NCBI GenBank assembly: GCA_016197405.1
Contig: JACPVR010000018.1
Span: forward strand, 62,001 to 126,000
Direction: 5' to 3'
Source: Mycobacterium sp.
GTDB taxonomy: Bacteria > Actinomycetota > Actinomycetes > Mycobacteriales > Mycobacteriaceae
DNA length: 64,000 bases
The notes beneath the pieces are model-generated. The model ran no database searches and was not told where the DNA came from. It worked only from the letters and a program-made list of their open reading frames with translations. This document shows positions 15,198-24,417 of the stretch, piece after piece (the stretch's first letter is position 1; the number at the start of each line of letters is the position of its first letter). Made by a program: the position numbers and the translations under genes.

Positions 15198-16001
15198 CTA
15201 GCTGATCGACACCAGCTGATCGATGTGGTCGTACGGCAGCGGGCCGTCGACCCACGCCGTGACCCACGCGGAGTTCAGGTTGATCGAACCCTTGTGGTTG
15301 TCCAGGAACGCGGTGTCGGCGGCGTCGCGTCCGGTCGCGATGCGCACCAGGGTCTGCCTGGGCGCCAGGCAGGTGGCGTCGACGACGCGCCAGTGCCCGT
15401 CGACGTAGGCCTCGGCGACGGCGTGGAAATCCATCGGTTCGCAACCCGGCGCGTAGACCGCGACCAGCCGGGCGGGCACGTTGACCGCGCGCAGCAGCGC
15501 CACCACCAGGTGCGCGTAGTCACGGCACACGCCGCGTCCGGCCAGCAGGGTGTCCACCGCACCGTCGATGTGGTCGCTGGAACCCGGAACGTACTGCAAC
15601 CGCGTCCCCACCCAGGACGACACCTTCTCCAGCAGCGTGGCCGAGTCGGTGTACTCACCGAACTCGGTGGCGGCGAAACCGAAGAACTTGTCGGCCTCGG
15701 CGTAGCGACTGGGCCGCAGGTAGGTCGACAGGTCGATCTCTTCGAACGGCGCCGGATCCGCCTGCCCGATGATCGTCGCGGAGTAGTTGGCCTTTAGGTT
15801 GCCGACACCTGAATCGAAGACGTGGATCCGGTTGCCGTGCGTGCCGATGATCTCTTTGGCTTGAATCGGGTTGCCGTCCAAGGTGAATGAGAGCTGCTCG
15901 GTCACCTGCGCTCCCGGCTGGGGCGCCACCGCGATCTGGAATTCCAGGGTCGTCGGGGCGGTGATGTCGACATCGAGTTGAGCCCCGACTTCACGCTTCA
16001 T
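15198..16001 (-). CDS. Transglutaminase-like cysteine peptidase family protein
   Basis: 267 residues. The N-terminal beta domain (1-90) is followed by a transglutaminase-like core with the Cys-His-Asp triad at C159 (GVCRDYAHL), H193 (DFHAVAEAY) and D208 (VVDATC). No signal peptide is present, so it is cytoplasmic. Family members are proteases, amidases or protein cross-linkers, but most mycobacterial ones are uncharacterised. The gene stands alone between the lapA-like gene and the FadE36-like gene. The ATG at 16001 matches the start of the beta domain. Confidence 0.85.
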   Translation of the reverse strand: MKREVGAQLDVDITAPTTLEFQIAVAPQPGAQVTEQLSFTLDGNPIQAKEIIGTHGNRIHVFDSGVGNLKANYSATIIGQADPAPFEEIDLSTYLRPSRYAEADKFFGFAATEFGEYTDSATLLEKVSSWVGTRLQYVPGSSDHIDGAVDTLLAGRGVCRDYAHLVVALLRAVNVPARLVAVYAPGCEPMDFHAVAEAYVDGHWRVVDATCLAPRQTLVRIATGRDAADTAFLDNHKGSINLNSAWVTAWVDGPLPYDHIDQLVSIS

Positions 16002-16081
16002 GGCGGCACGCTTTCTGTAGAGGTGACCGTGCGATCACGCCCATCTCTACCCATCGCGGGCACTCTGTCAAACTGTGAGGC

Positions 16082-17101
16082 CTATGACACGGCCTTGAGA
16101 CCCGCGGCCAGCAGCGCACCGACGGAGTTCCCCACCTGATCGGAGCCTTCCGCACCGCTGCCCATCCGGTTGCGGAAGTCGATCCCCGCGGCGATGATCG
16201 CCAGCTTGAAGAACGCCAACGCCAGATGGAAGTCCCAGTGCGCCAGATCCTGACCTGACGCCAGCGAATACGCTTGTGCCAGTTCGTCGATGGAGGGGAC
16301 CTCGGGCGAGGCCCAGGCGGCGTCTGGATGTACCTGGTTGAAGACAGGGTCGCGGTAGATGCACATCAACGCGGCATCGCTGAGCGGATCACCCAGTGTC
16401 GACATCTCCCAGTCCAGGACGGCGCGCACCGTGCCGGCGTCCTCGGCGTCGATCACGGTGTTGTCGATTCGATAGTCACCGTGCACTATCGACGTCCGGC
16501 TCTGCGCCGGAATCGATTGCGCCAGAGCGGAATGCAGTCGAGCCACATCGGCGTCGCGCGGGTCGTCGTCGCGGCGGACATGTTCCCACTGCGAGCCCCA
16601 CCGGCGGACCTGGCGTTCCAGGTACCCGGTCGGCTTGCCGAAGTCACCGAGCCCGACGGCTTCGGGATCGATGGCGTGCAGATCGGCCAGCACCTTGATC
16701 AGGGCGCCGACGCAGGCATTGATGGTCTCCTGGTCGCCGAGTGCGCGCAGCTGATCGCTGTAGCGCACCACCCGGCCCGGCACGAAGTCGACCATCTGGA
16801 ACGGCGCACCCAGCACCGAGTCGTCGTCGCGCATGGTGACGGCGTGTGCCACCGGGACCACGGTGTCGGCCAGCGCCGCCACCACGCGGTACTCCCGGGC
16901 CATGTCATGCGCCGACGGCGTCAGGCCGTGCAGGGGCGGGCGGCGCAGCACCCACTTGGAGGCGTCGTCGTAGACCAGGAACGTCAGGTTGGAACGGCCG
17001 CCGGAGATCAGCTCGGCCCGCAGTTCACCGTCGCGGCTGATACCGACCTCGGTGAGGTGCCGGTCGAGTGCCGCCAGATCGAGCCCGTCAAGCGTTGTCA
17101 T
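16082..17101 (-). CDS. fadE36: APH-family phosphotransferase (FadE36-type)
   Basis: 339 residues with the aminoglycoside/choline phosphotransferase fold: a nucleotide-binding N-lobe (ISGGRSNLTFLV, WVLRRPP), the catalytic HGDYRIDN loop and the metal-binding DWEMSTLGDPLSD. The ortholog position in M. tuberculosis is named fadE36, but the sequence is a kinase like the N-terminal domain of eukaryotic ACAD10/11 rather than an acyl-CoA dehydrogenase. In that family the kinase phosphorylates 4-hydroxyacyl-CoA. No dehydrogenase lies next to it here; a related kinase-dehydrogenase pair is at 36208-38411. Confidence 0.85.
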   Translation of the reverse strand: MTTLDGLDLAALDRHLTEVGISRDGELRAELISGGRSNLTFLVYDDASKWVLRRPPLHGLTPSAHDMAREYRVVAALADTVVPVAHAVTMRDDDSVLGAPFQMVDFVPGRVVRYSDQLRALGDQETINACVGALIKVLADLHAIDPEAVGLGDFGKPTGYLERQVRRWGSQWEHVRRDDDPRDADVARLHSALAQSIPAQSRTSIVHGDYRIDNTVIDAEDAGTVRAVLDWEMSTLGDPLSDAALMCIYRDPVFNQVHPDAAWASPEVPSIDELAQAYSLASGQDLAHWDFHLALAFFKLAIIAAGIDFRNRMGSGAEGSDQVGNSVGALLAAGLKAVS

Positions 17102-17145
17102 CCGCTCTGTCTATCACCCCCTTCCCTGCCGCTCGGCGGGGAAGG

Positions 17146-17754
17146 TCAGCGGCGCTGGTTGCGGGGCAGCAGGTCCCAGACATGTTCGGTGCCGTTGGTG
17201 CTGACGACGGTGGCCTTTCCGCTGCGCGAGTAGAGCAGCCGGGTCACCGACGCATAGTCGATGGGAAACGACAGCGGCCGCCGGGTGCCGAGGATCTCGT
17301 GCAGCAGCATGTTGATGACTCCGCCGTGACCGAAGACCGCCACGGTGTCCTCGTGGTCGGCGGCGGCGACGATATCGGCGACGGCGGCACCGATGCGCGC
17401 ACCGAACGCCGTCTCGTCGACCCCGCCCGGCAGGTGCCCGTCGGCCATCCGCGCCCAGTCCTGTGGCCGTTCGGTGCGCAGGTGCTCGATCGGGACATAA
17501 CCGGCCATGTCCCGGTCGTACTCTGCGAGCCGGTCCTCGATGTCGACCCCCAGCCCCAGCTCGGCGGCGACCGGTCCGGCGGTCTGCACGGCGCGCCGCT
17601 GCGGGCTGCTGACCAACCGCGACACCGGAAACCGGCGCAGCGCCGCGGGCAACCGCCGGGCCTGCTCATGCCCGACCTCGGACAGCTCGGGGTCCGAGCC
17701 CTGACCGTGCTCGCTGCGGTGCGGCAGCGCATGCCGGATCAGAAGCAGTTGCAT
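17146..17754 (-). CDS. Histidine phosphatase family protein
   Basis: 202 residues of the phosphoglycerate mutase-like superfamily. The phosphohistidine motif is LIRHALPHRS (H8), followed by SSPQRRAVQTA, an acidic catalytic residue in LAEYDRD, and the second His in FGHGGVINMLL. The RHA variant in place of RHG is common in this branch. The start ATG at 17754 follows TGGAGG; the longer open frame overlaps the divergent gene. It lies 44 bp downstream of the FadE36-type gene on the same strand and may be co-regulated. The substrate is unknown. Confidence 0.88.
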   Translation of the reverse strand: MQLLLIRHALPHRSEHGQGSDPELSEVGHEQARRLPAALRRFPVSRLVSSPQRRAVQTAGPVAAELGLGVDIEDRLAEYDRDMAGYVPIEHLRTERPQDWARMADGHLPGGVDETAFGARIGAAVADIVAAADHEDTVAVFGHGGVINMLLHEILGTRRPLSFPIDYASVTRLLYSRSGKATVVSTNGTEHVWDLLPRNQRR

Positions 17755-17800
17755 ATCGAGTACCTCCAGGTGGTTCGGTGCGCGTGCAACGATATGCGGT

Positions 17801-18862
17801 ATGCGCGCCTTCGCCTGCCCGGTCTGCCGGGGCTTCATCGCGTTCGAGGCCGACCGCTGCGCGAACTGCCAGGCACAGGTGGGTCTGCACCTGCCGAGCA
17901 GGTCCATGGTCGTCACCGATGACGGCACCGCGGTGGTCGACGGTCAACGCTGGGTGCGATGCACGCAGGCCGTCGCGCTGGGCTGCAACTGGCTGACACC
18001 CGAAGACGGTTCGCAGTACCAGCGCGGCCGTTGCCTGGCGGACTCGCTGATCCGGCACGAGCCCGATCCCGACGACACCCTGGCAAGGGAGAAGTTGGTG
18101 CCGACGGCGGAGGCGTTGCGCCGCCTGATCTATCAGCTCGACGATCTCGGTCTGCCGATCGATCCGTGGTGGCGTTCCGACGGCGGGCTGGCGTTCGACC
18201 TGCTGTCCAGTTACACCACCGGTGAGAAGGTGCTGATCGGGCACGCCAACGGTGTCATCACCATCGACGTGGTCGAATCGTTGGACGCCTACCGCGAACA
18301 GCTGCGGGTCCGGCTCGGTGAGCCCTACCGCACCATGCTGGGTCACTTCCGCCACGAAGTGGGCCACTACTACCAGAACATCCTGGTGGAGAACGGGTCC
18401 GGAGCCGACCGGTACCTGGATGCCTGCCGGGCGTTGTTCGGCGACGAGCAGGCCAGCTACTCCGATGCCATCAACCGCCATTACCGGCTCGGTGCGCCCG
18501 AGGACTGGAGTGCGTCGTTCATCTCCGAATACGCCACCATGCACCCGTGGGAGGATTTCGCCGAGTGCTTCGCGCACTACCTGCACATCACCGACACCAT
18601 CGACACCGCCCGCGAAGCGGGCATGGTGCTGCACGCCGACCGGGTGCGTTTCGCCGCGCCGCGGGATGTGGCACCGCTGGAGAGCTACGACGACGAGCCG
18701 ATCGAGCGCCTGCTGTTCGACTGGAAGTGGATGTCGTTGTTCTTCAACCGCGTCAACACCGCCATGGGCAAGGCCCCGGTCTATCCGTTCGATATCGCGC
18801 CCGCGGTGGTGGCCAAACTCGGGTTCGTGCACCGCGTGGTGCGCGAATCCGTCACGGCGTGA
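17801..18862 (+). CDS. Zinc-ribbon putative metallopeptidase
   Basis: 353 residues. The N-terminus is a zinc ribbon (CPVCRG...CANCQ, residues 6-23). The C-terminal two thirds carries the HEVGHYYQ zinc motif (HExxH, near residue 190) and a downstream acidic region HPWEDFAECFAHYLH typical of the putative zinc-binding metallopeptidase family (PF15887-type). No signal peptide is seen, so it is cytoplasmic. The family is common in actinobacteria and proteobacteria but its substrate is unknown. It is divergent from the phosphatase gene, and its stop overlaps the convergent alkylsulfatase gene by 11 bp. Confidence 0.85.
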   Translation: MRAFACPVCRGFIAFEADRCANCQAQVGLHLPSRSMVVTDDGTAVVDGQRWVRCTQAVALGCNWLTPEDGSQYQRGRCLADSLIRHEPDPDDTLAREKLVPTAEALRRLIYQLDDLGLPIDPWWRSDGGLAFDLLSSYTTGEKVLIGHANGVITIDVVESLDAYREQLRVRLGEPYRTMLGHFRHEVGHYYQNILVENGSGADRYLDACRALFGDEQASYSDAINRHYRLGAPEDWSASFISEYATMHPWEDFAECFAHYLHITDTIDTAREAGMVLHADRVRFAAPRDVAPLESYDDEPIERLLFDWKWMSLFFNRVNTAMGKAPVYPFDIAPAVVAKLGFVHRVVRESVTA

Positions 18863-20729
18863 TGATGTTGAAGGCCGGGTCGGGCCGGTCCAGCACCGCG
18901 ACGAGTGCGGTGAGGACCTGCGGATCGCCGCCGATGTCCAGGCCCGGGCTGTCGAAATCGCCTGCCATCAAACCCAATATGCGCACCTTGGTGGCCAGCG
19001 TCAGCGTGGCACCCGCGGTCTCGGCATCGGCTGGGACCTTTCGGTACACCAGCACGCCGTTGCGCAGTGTCAGCCGGTAGTTCGCACCCAGGTCGGCGAA
19101 GGTGATGTCGATCGCGAGGTCGAGATCCCAGGCCTTGGGCCCGTTGACGCTGATGGCAAGTGCGTCGAAGACCTGTTCCGGGGACAGTTGCGACAGCATG
19201 GTCATCGACGTGGTCTGCACGGGCGTACCGAAGTTGCCGTCGCGCAGTTCGGTGGCACCGGCCAGGAAGAAATTGCGCCAGGTCGCGTTCTCCGCGCCGT
19301 AGGCCAGTTGTTCGAGCACATCGGCGTAGAGTTCGCGTGCCGCGGGGTGTTTGTCGTCGGTGAACACTGCGTGGTCCAAAAGTGTTGCAGCCCAGCGATA
19401 ATCACCGTCCTCGAAGGCCGTCCGCGCGACTTCGACCACCCGGTCGATACCGCCGATCGCAGCTACATAACGCGGCGCCAGGGCCTCCGGCGGGTGCTGC
19501 CAGAGCCGGCCCGGGTTACCGTCGAACCAGCCCATGTAGCGCTGATAGACCGCCTTGACGTTATGGCTGACCGATCCGTAGTAGCCATGGGTGTGCCATG
19601 CCTTCTCCAGCGCCGGCGGCATCGCGAAGGTCTCGGCGATCTCGATACCGGTATAGCCCTGGTTGAGCTGGCGCAACGTTTGGTCGTGCAGGTATCCGTA
19701 CAGATCCCGTTGCAGGGAAAGGTATTCCACGATCCGCTCGCGGCCCCAGGTGGGCCAGTGATGGGAGGCGAAGACCACGTCGGCGCGATCGGCGAATCGG
19801 TCGATCGCCTCGGTGAGGTAACCCGACCAGCCGTGCGGGTCGCGCACCAGCGCGCCGCGCAGGGTCAGCAGATTGTGCAGGTTGTGCGTGGCGTTCTCGG
19901 CCATGCACAGTGCGCGGAACTTCGGGAAGTAGAAGTGCATCTCGGCCGGAGCCTCGGTTCCCGGCGCCATCTGGAACTCGATCTCGACACCGTCGACGGT
20001 GTGCGTTTCGCCGGTGCTGGTGATGTCGACGGTCGGCACGATGATCGCGACCTCGCCGGTGGACGGTGTCTGCCCCAGTCCGCAGCCGACCTGCCCCTGT
20101 GGCCCGCGGGCCAGCACGGTGCCGTACATGTAGGCGGCGCGGCGCGTCATCGCGGTGCCGGCGTAGATGTTCTCCTGCACGGCGTGCTCGACTAAACCCT
20201 CAGGCGCCAGCACCACGACCTCTCCCGCGTCGACGTCGGCCTGCGTCGTCACCCCGAGCACACCACCGAAATGGTCGACGTGGCTGTGGGTGTAGATGAC
20301 GGCCTTGACGGGCCGCTCGCCCCGGTGCGCGCGGTACAGCGCCAGCGCGGCCGCCGCGGTCTCGGTGCTGACCAGCGGGTCGATGACGATGATCCCGGTG
20401 TCACCTTCGATGAAGCTGATATTGGACAGGTCCAGCCCGCGCACCTGGTAGATGCCCTCGACGACCTCGTAGAGGCCCTGTTTGGCGGCCAGTGTCGACT
20501 GCCGCCACAGACTGGGATGCACCGACGGCGGCGCATCCCCGGTCAGGAACCCGTAGACGTCGTTGTCCCAGACCACCCGCCCGTCGGCGGCGGTGACGAC
20601 GCACGGCTGCAGCGCGGCGATGAAACCGCGGTCGGCGTCGGCGAAATCGGCGGTATCCGAAAACGGCAGCGTGGCCAGGTGCCCGGCGTTGGCGTCCGCG
20701 ATGCGTGCGGACGGCGGCTTGCTTTTCAT
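18852..20729 (-). CDS. Alkyl sulfatase-type metallo-beta-lactamase-fold hydrolase
   Basis: 625 residues with the SdsA1-like architecture: an MBL domain with the dizinc motif THSHVDHFGG (about 147-156) and further ligands in MAENATHNLHNL (about 275-285), a helical dimerisation domain, and a C-terminal SCP2-like domain (about 500-625, ending PDPAFNIITP). Such enzymes hydrolyse alkyl sulfate esters such as SDS to the alcohol and sulfate. No signal peptide is visible, so it is probably cytoplasmic. Gene order matches the M. tuberculosis Rv3761c-Rv3762c segment. Confidence 0.9.
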   Translation of the reverse strand: MKSKPPSARIADANAGHLATLPFSDTADFADADRGFIAALQPCVVTAADGRVVWDNDVYGFLTGDAPPSVHPSLWRQSTLAAKQGLYEVVEGIYQVRGLDLSNISFIEGDTGIIVIDPLVSTETAAAALALYRAHRGERPVKAVIYTHSHVDHFGGVLGVTTQADVDAGEVVVLAPEGLVEHAVQENIYAGTAMTRRAAYMYGTVLARGPQGQVGCGLGQTPSTGEVAIIVPTVDITSTGETHTVDGVEIEFQMAPGTEAPAEMHFYFPKFRALCMAENATHNLHNLLTLRGALVRDPHGWSGYLTEAIDRFADRADVVFASHHWPTWGRERIVEYLSLQRDLYGYLHDQTLRQLNQGYTGIEIAETFAMPPALEKAWHTHGYYGSVSHNVKAVYQRYMGWFDGNPGRLWQHPPEALAPRYVAAIGGIDRVVEVARTAFEDGDYRWAATLLDHAVFTDDKHPAARELYADVLEQLAYGAENATWRNFFLAGATELRDGNFGTPVQTTSMTMLSQLSPEQVFDALAISVNGPKAWDLDLAIDITFADLGANYRLTLRNGVLVYRKVPADAETAGATLTLATKVRILGLMAGDFDSPGLDIGGDPQVLTALVAVLDRPDPAFNIITP

Positions 20730-20768
20730 ACCGCGTTTCTACACTTCGCGGTCAGGCGCCGGTGCTGA

Positions 20769-21056
20769 TTACGGCGTGCAGGTGCTGGCGTTCACCCACC
20801 GGCCGTTGTATCCCACGCAGGCCGTCGCATTGGGGGTCAGATCCTCGGGCAACGGGGCGTAGGCGGCCGGCGGCGGCGCGTAGTCCGCGATCGCACCGGC
20901 GACGTCGACACATCCGCCCACCGAGATGCGCCGCCCGGCGCTGGCGCAGACATCGGCTCGGGCCTCACCGCTGGGGTTGATCGTCACGATGGCCGCCGGC
21001 ACTCCGGTAAGCATCAGAACGGCGGCGGCGGCAGCGGCGCCGGCTATGGATCGCAT
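20769..21056 (-). CDS. Small secreted Cys-containing protein
   Basis: 95 residues: a Sec signal peptide (about 1-34, ending EARAD), then a mature part of about 60 residues with two Cys pairs (CASAGRRISVGGCVDV and TACVGYNGRWVNASTCTP), likely disulfide-bonded outside the membrane. The GYNGRWVNASTC ending recurs in small secreted mycobacterial proteins as I recall them. It is the last gene before the glycosylation cluster, on the same strand. The function is unknown. Confidence 0.72.
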   Translation of the reverse strand: MRSIAGAAAAAAVLMLTGVPAAIVTINPSGEARADVCASAGRRISVGGCVDVAGAIADYAPPPAAYAPLPEDLTPNATACVGYNGRWVNASTCTP

Positions 21057-21095
21057 ACCAAAGTATAGGACCGTGCCGGCGCCGCCAGGCTCAGA

Positions 21096-23066
21096 TCAGC
21101 CCGCCTGCAGGTCGTAGACCGTCTGGCCGTCGATCGTCTGGGCGGTGTAATTGGCCTTCACCCACGCGGTGATCTGGCTGCCGGCAGACTCCTTGTCGCC
21201 ACCACCCATCGGACCGGGACCACGGCCGTCACCGGCCACGAAATAGCGCACCTGACCGTCGGCGACGTACTGCTGGAACTGCTGCAGCGTCGGCGAGTTG
21301 TCACCGCCGCCGAATCCGCCGATCGACATCACCGAGGCTCCGGTGTTCAGCTCGAGGCTGCCTGCGCTGAACGAGCCCACAGTTGCTGCGGCCCATCGGT
21401 TGTCGGCATCCTTGAGCATCGCCTGCAACCGCTCGGAGGGCTTACTCGATTCGCCGCCCGGTCCGCCGTGACCACCCGGTCCGCCGGGTCCGCCGGGTCC
21501 GCCGGGTCCGGGCATGCCACCGGCGCGGGCCGTACCGGACAGCGGGATCGCGCCACTGTGGCCGTGCAGCACCGTCTCGACGGTGTATGCCGCGGTGGCA
21601 CCGAGCCCCAGCAGCAGACCCGCCGCGACCAGCGCCGCGGTGTAGCGACCCAGTTGATGACCGCCCACGATGAGCACGGCGGCAACCACGATGCACCCGA
21701 CCAGCATGACCCAGCGCAGCCACGGCAGCCAGTCCGGCGTGCGGTCCAGCAGGACGTAGCTCCACACCCCGGTGCCCGCCAGCATCACACCGAGCACTAT
21801 GCGACTGCTACGGAATTGCCTGCCACGCCACAACTCTCGCACCGATATGGCCAGCACGCCGGCGATGCCGGGCGCCAGCGCGATGGTGTAGTAGGGGTGC
21901 ATGATCCCCTTCATGAAGCTGAACACCACGACCGTCACCACGGTCCAGCCGCCCCACAGCAGCAGGCCCGCCCGGGTCGGACTGGTGCGCGGTGCGCGGC
22001 GGGTGAACCACAGACCGGCGACGAGGCCAATCAACGCTGCGGGCAGCAGCCACGCGATCTCGGTGCCCATGGCGTCACCGAATATCCGGGTGATGCCGGG
22101 TTCGCCACCGAACATCGCGCCACCCGGGCCGCCACCACCGCCGGGTCCTTCACTCGGACCGGCACCGCGCGTGGGGTTGCCGTCACCGCCGAGCACCCGG
22201 CCCAGACCGTTGTATCCCAACGCAAGTTCGAGCAGGCTGTTGTCGGTCGAGCCACCGATATAGGGCCGGGAGTCGGCGGGCCACAGACTGACCAGGGCCA
22301 CGTACCAACCGGCCGACACCACCATGGCGACGAGCCCGACCAGCAGGTCCCGCAACCGCTTCCAGAAGCTGCCCGGGACCGCGACGAGCACGACCAGTGC
22401 CAGCACCGGCACCACCAGGAACGCCTGCAGCAGTTTGGCCAGGAACGCGAACCCGAGCGCGACGCCCGCCAGTGCCACCCACCGCGTCGAGTTCGCCTCC
22501 AGCGCCCGCACGATGCAGTAGGCGGCGGCGACGAGCAGCAGCACCAGCAGGGCGTCGGGATTGTTGAACCGGAACATCAGTGCCGCCACCGGTGTCAGCG
22601 CAAGTATGGTGCCCGCCAACAAACCTGCGGCCGCACCAGAGGTGCGCTTGACCGCGGCGTAGAGCAGGGCCACCGAGCCGACACCCATGAGTGCCTGCGG
22701 CACCAGCATGCTCCACGAGCTGAACCCGAAGATCCGGCCGGACAACGCCATCACCCACATCGCGGCGGGCGGCTTGTCGACCGTGATGGCGTTACCGGGA
22801 TCCAGGGATCCGAACAGCAGGGCTTTCCAGTTCTGCGTGCCGGCCTGCACTGCGGCGGCATAGAAGTCGTTGGCCCAGCCCAGCGAGCCCAGTGCCCACA
22901 GGTAGAGCACTGCGGTGACCGACAGCAGCGTCAGCAGCGCCGGGCGTTCCCATCGCGGACTGTCCGGCGCGCCGCGCAGCAGCCTGCCGAGCCGGCCGCG
23001 ATGTGGTGGCTGGTCGCCGGTGGCGACCCAGATACTGTTGGTCGCGGCGTCTTCCATGATCGTCAT
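21096..23066 (-). CDS. GT-C glycosyltransferase, YkcB/PMT-like (first paralog)
   Basis: 656 residues, about 11 membrane helices. The N-terminal half has the GT39/ArnT-like core: GWANDFYAAAVQAG, ITVDKPPAAMWVMALSG and FRFNNPDALLVLLLV. An extracytoplasmic C-terminal domain (about 530-656) ends the protein. Two Gly/Pro-rich insertions are specific to this copy (about residues 300-325 and 520-545). GT-C enzymes transfer a sugar from a polyprenyl phosphate to an acceptor outside the membrane. The ATG overlaps the GT2-GtrA stop (ATGA), so it is translated with its probable sugar-loading partner. Donor and acceptor are unknown. Confidence 0.88.
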   Translation of the reverse strand: MTIMEDAATNSIWVATGDQPPHRGRLGRLLRGAPDSPRWERPALLTLLSVTAVLYLWALGSLGWANDFYAAAVQAGTQNWKALLFGSLDPGNAITVDKPPAAMWVMALSGRIFGFSSWSMLVPQALMGVGSVALLYAAVKRTSGAAAGLLAGTILALTPVAALMFRFNNPDALLVLLLVAAAYCIVRALEANSTRWVALAGVALGFAFLAKLLQAFLVVPVLALVVLVAVPGSFWKRLRDLLVGLVAMVVSAGWYVALVSLWPADSRPYIGGSTDNSLLELALGYNGLGRVLGGDGNPTRGAGPSEGPGGGGGPGGAMFGGEPGITRIFGDAMGTEIAWLLPAALIGLVAGLWFTRRAPRTSPTRAGLLLWGGWTVVTVVVFSFMKGIMHPYYTIALAPGIAGVLAISVRELWRGRQFRSSRIVLGVMLAGTGVWSYVLLDRTPDWLPWLRWVMLVGCIVVAAVLIVGGHQLGRYTAALVAAGLLLGLGATAAYTVETVLHGHSGAIPLSGTARAGGMPGPGGPGGPGGPGGHGGPGGESSKPSERLQAMLKDADNRWAAATVGSFSAGSLELNTGASVMSIGGFGGGDNSPTLQQFQQYVADGQVRYFVAGDGRGPGPMGGGDKESAGSQITAWVKANYTAQTIDGQTVYDLQAG

Positions 23067-24355
23067 GCTCGCGCATCTTTCTTGTCAGCTGAAACCGTGG
23101 CGGTGCGGCGCGGGTGAAAGACCCAGCCGCGCAGGAGGACAAAGCGCACGACGGTGGCCAGCAGGTTGGCCGTCACCAGGACGGCGATCTCCACCGCCCA
23201 GATCACGTGTCCGTCGGTGACGGTGTTGAGCAGCGCCAGTGACCCACTGGTCACCGCCAGCCCGATCCCGAAGACCACCAGCCCTTCGAACTGGTGGCGC
23301 GCCGCGCCGGTACGTCCCCGCACGCCGAAGGTGAACCGCCGGTTGGCGGCGGTGTTGGCGATCGCCGTGACCAGCAGGGCGATCAGGTTGGCGCCCTGTG
23401 CCCCCATACCGGTGCGCAGCGCGAGGAACAACACCAGATACGCCAGCGTGCTGGCGATACCGATGGTGGCGAAGTAGACACCCTGGCGCAGCAGCGAGCG
23501 GGGTTGTGCTTCCGGGGTGTGCGTGTCGCGTTCGGGACCGAACTGCGCGGCGATCACACCGACCGGGATGTCGCCGCTGGCAAAACCTTTCAGCAGGCGG
23601 GCGACACCCTTGAGATCGGCGACCGCGGTGGAGACGATGTCGACCCGGCTGTCCGGATCGTCGACCCAGTCGACGGGAACCTCGTGGATGCGCAGGCCGG
23701 CCCGCTCCGCCAGCACCAGCAGCTCGGTGTCGAAGAACCAGCCGGTGTCTTCGACCAGTGGCAGCAGGGCCTGCGCGACATCGGCGCGGATTGCCTTGAA
23801 TCCGCACTGGGCATCGGAGAACCGTGCCGACAGTGTCGAGCGCAGGATCAGGTTGTAGCAGCGCGAGATGATCTCGCGCTTGGGCCCGCGCACCACCCGG
23901 GAGGTGCGGGCGAGCCGGGTGCCGATGGCGATATCGGAATGCCCGGAGATCAGCGGTGCCACCAGCGGCAGCAGCGCCGCCAGGTCGGTGGACAGGTCGA
24001 CGTCCATATAGGCCAGCACCGGCGCATCGGAGGACTCCCACACCGCATGCAGTGCGCGGCCCCGGCCCTTCTGCTCCAGCCGGTACACCTGCACCTCGGC
24101 GAACTCCTCGGCGAGACGCTCGGCGACCACCGGGGTGGCGTCGATGCTGGCGTTGTCGGCGATGGTGATCCGGAACGTGAACGGGAGCTGCTCGGACAGG
24201 TGGCGGTGCAACCTGCGCACCGAATCCGCAAGTGCGGCTTCCTCGTTGTACACCGGCACGACGACGTCGAGCACCGGAACGCCGCGCTCGGCGGCCAGCC
24301 GGTCGAGTCCGATGCGTGGGGCCGATTCGCGGTGCTGCTCGGTTGTGATGGTCAT
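23063..24355 (-). CDS. GT2 glycosyltransferase fused to GtrA-like membrane domain
   Basis: 430 residues. Residues about 25-265 form a cytoplasmic GT2 domain of the dolichyl-phosphate sugar synthase type (VVPVYNEEAAL, metal-binding DVDLSTDLA, SDAQCGFKAIR). Residues about 290-415 form a four-helix GtrA domain (GIASTLAYLVLFLAL, ANTAANRRFTFG). Family knowledge: the GT2 part loads a sugar on a polyprenyl phosphate (decaprenyl phosphate in mycobacteria) and GtrA-type proteins are thought to flip it. Both steps are here in one chain, coupled by ATGA to a GT-C transferase. A TCACAG-N5-GCATAG box ends 45 bp upstream of the start. Confidence 0.9.
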   Translation of the reverse strand: MTITTEQHRESAPRIGLDRLAAERGVPVLDVVVPVYNEEAALADSVRRLHRHLSEQLPFTFRITIADNASIDATPVVAERLAEEFAEVQVYRLEQKGRGRALHAVWESSDAPVLAYMDVDLSTDLAALLPLVAPLISGHSDIAIGTRLARTSRVVRGPKREIISRCYNLILRSTLSARFSDAQCGFKAIRADVAQALLPLVEDTGWFFDTELLVLAERAGLRIHEVPVDWVDDPDSRVDIVSTAVADLKGVARLLKGFASGDIPVGVIAAQFGPERDTHTPEAQPRSLLRQGVYFATIGIASTLAYLVLFLALRTGMGAQGANLIALLVTAIANTAANRRFTFGVRGRTGAARHQFEGLVVFGIGLAVTSGSLALLNTVTDGHVIWAVEIAVLVTANLLATVVRFVLLRGWVFHPRRTATVSADKKDARA

Positions 24356-24399
24356 ATCCCAATCGTCGTTTGCGTGCGTTTGACACGGGTTTGTGCTTG

Positions 24400-24416
24400 C
24401 TATGCCCGGCCTGTGA
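24400..24416 (-). promoter_or_regulatory. TcrX-box-like repeat upstream of the GT2-GtrA gene
   Basis: On the minus strand TCACAG (24416-24411) is followed after 5 bp by GCATAG (24405-24400), the same 11-bp-phased pair found at three other places in this cluster. It begins right after the stop of the upstream GT-C gene and ends 45 bp before the GT2-GtrA ATG, so the gene probably has its own regulated promoter. Confidence 0.6.
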
Positions 24417-24417
24417 A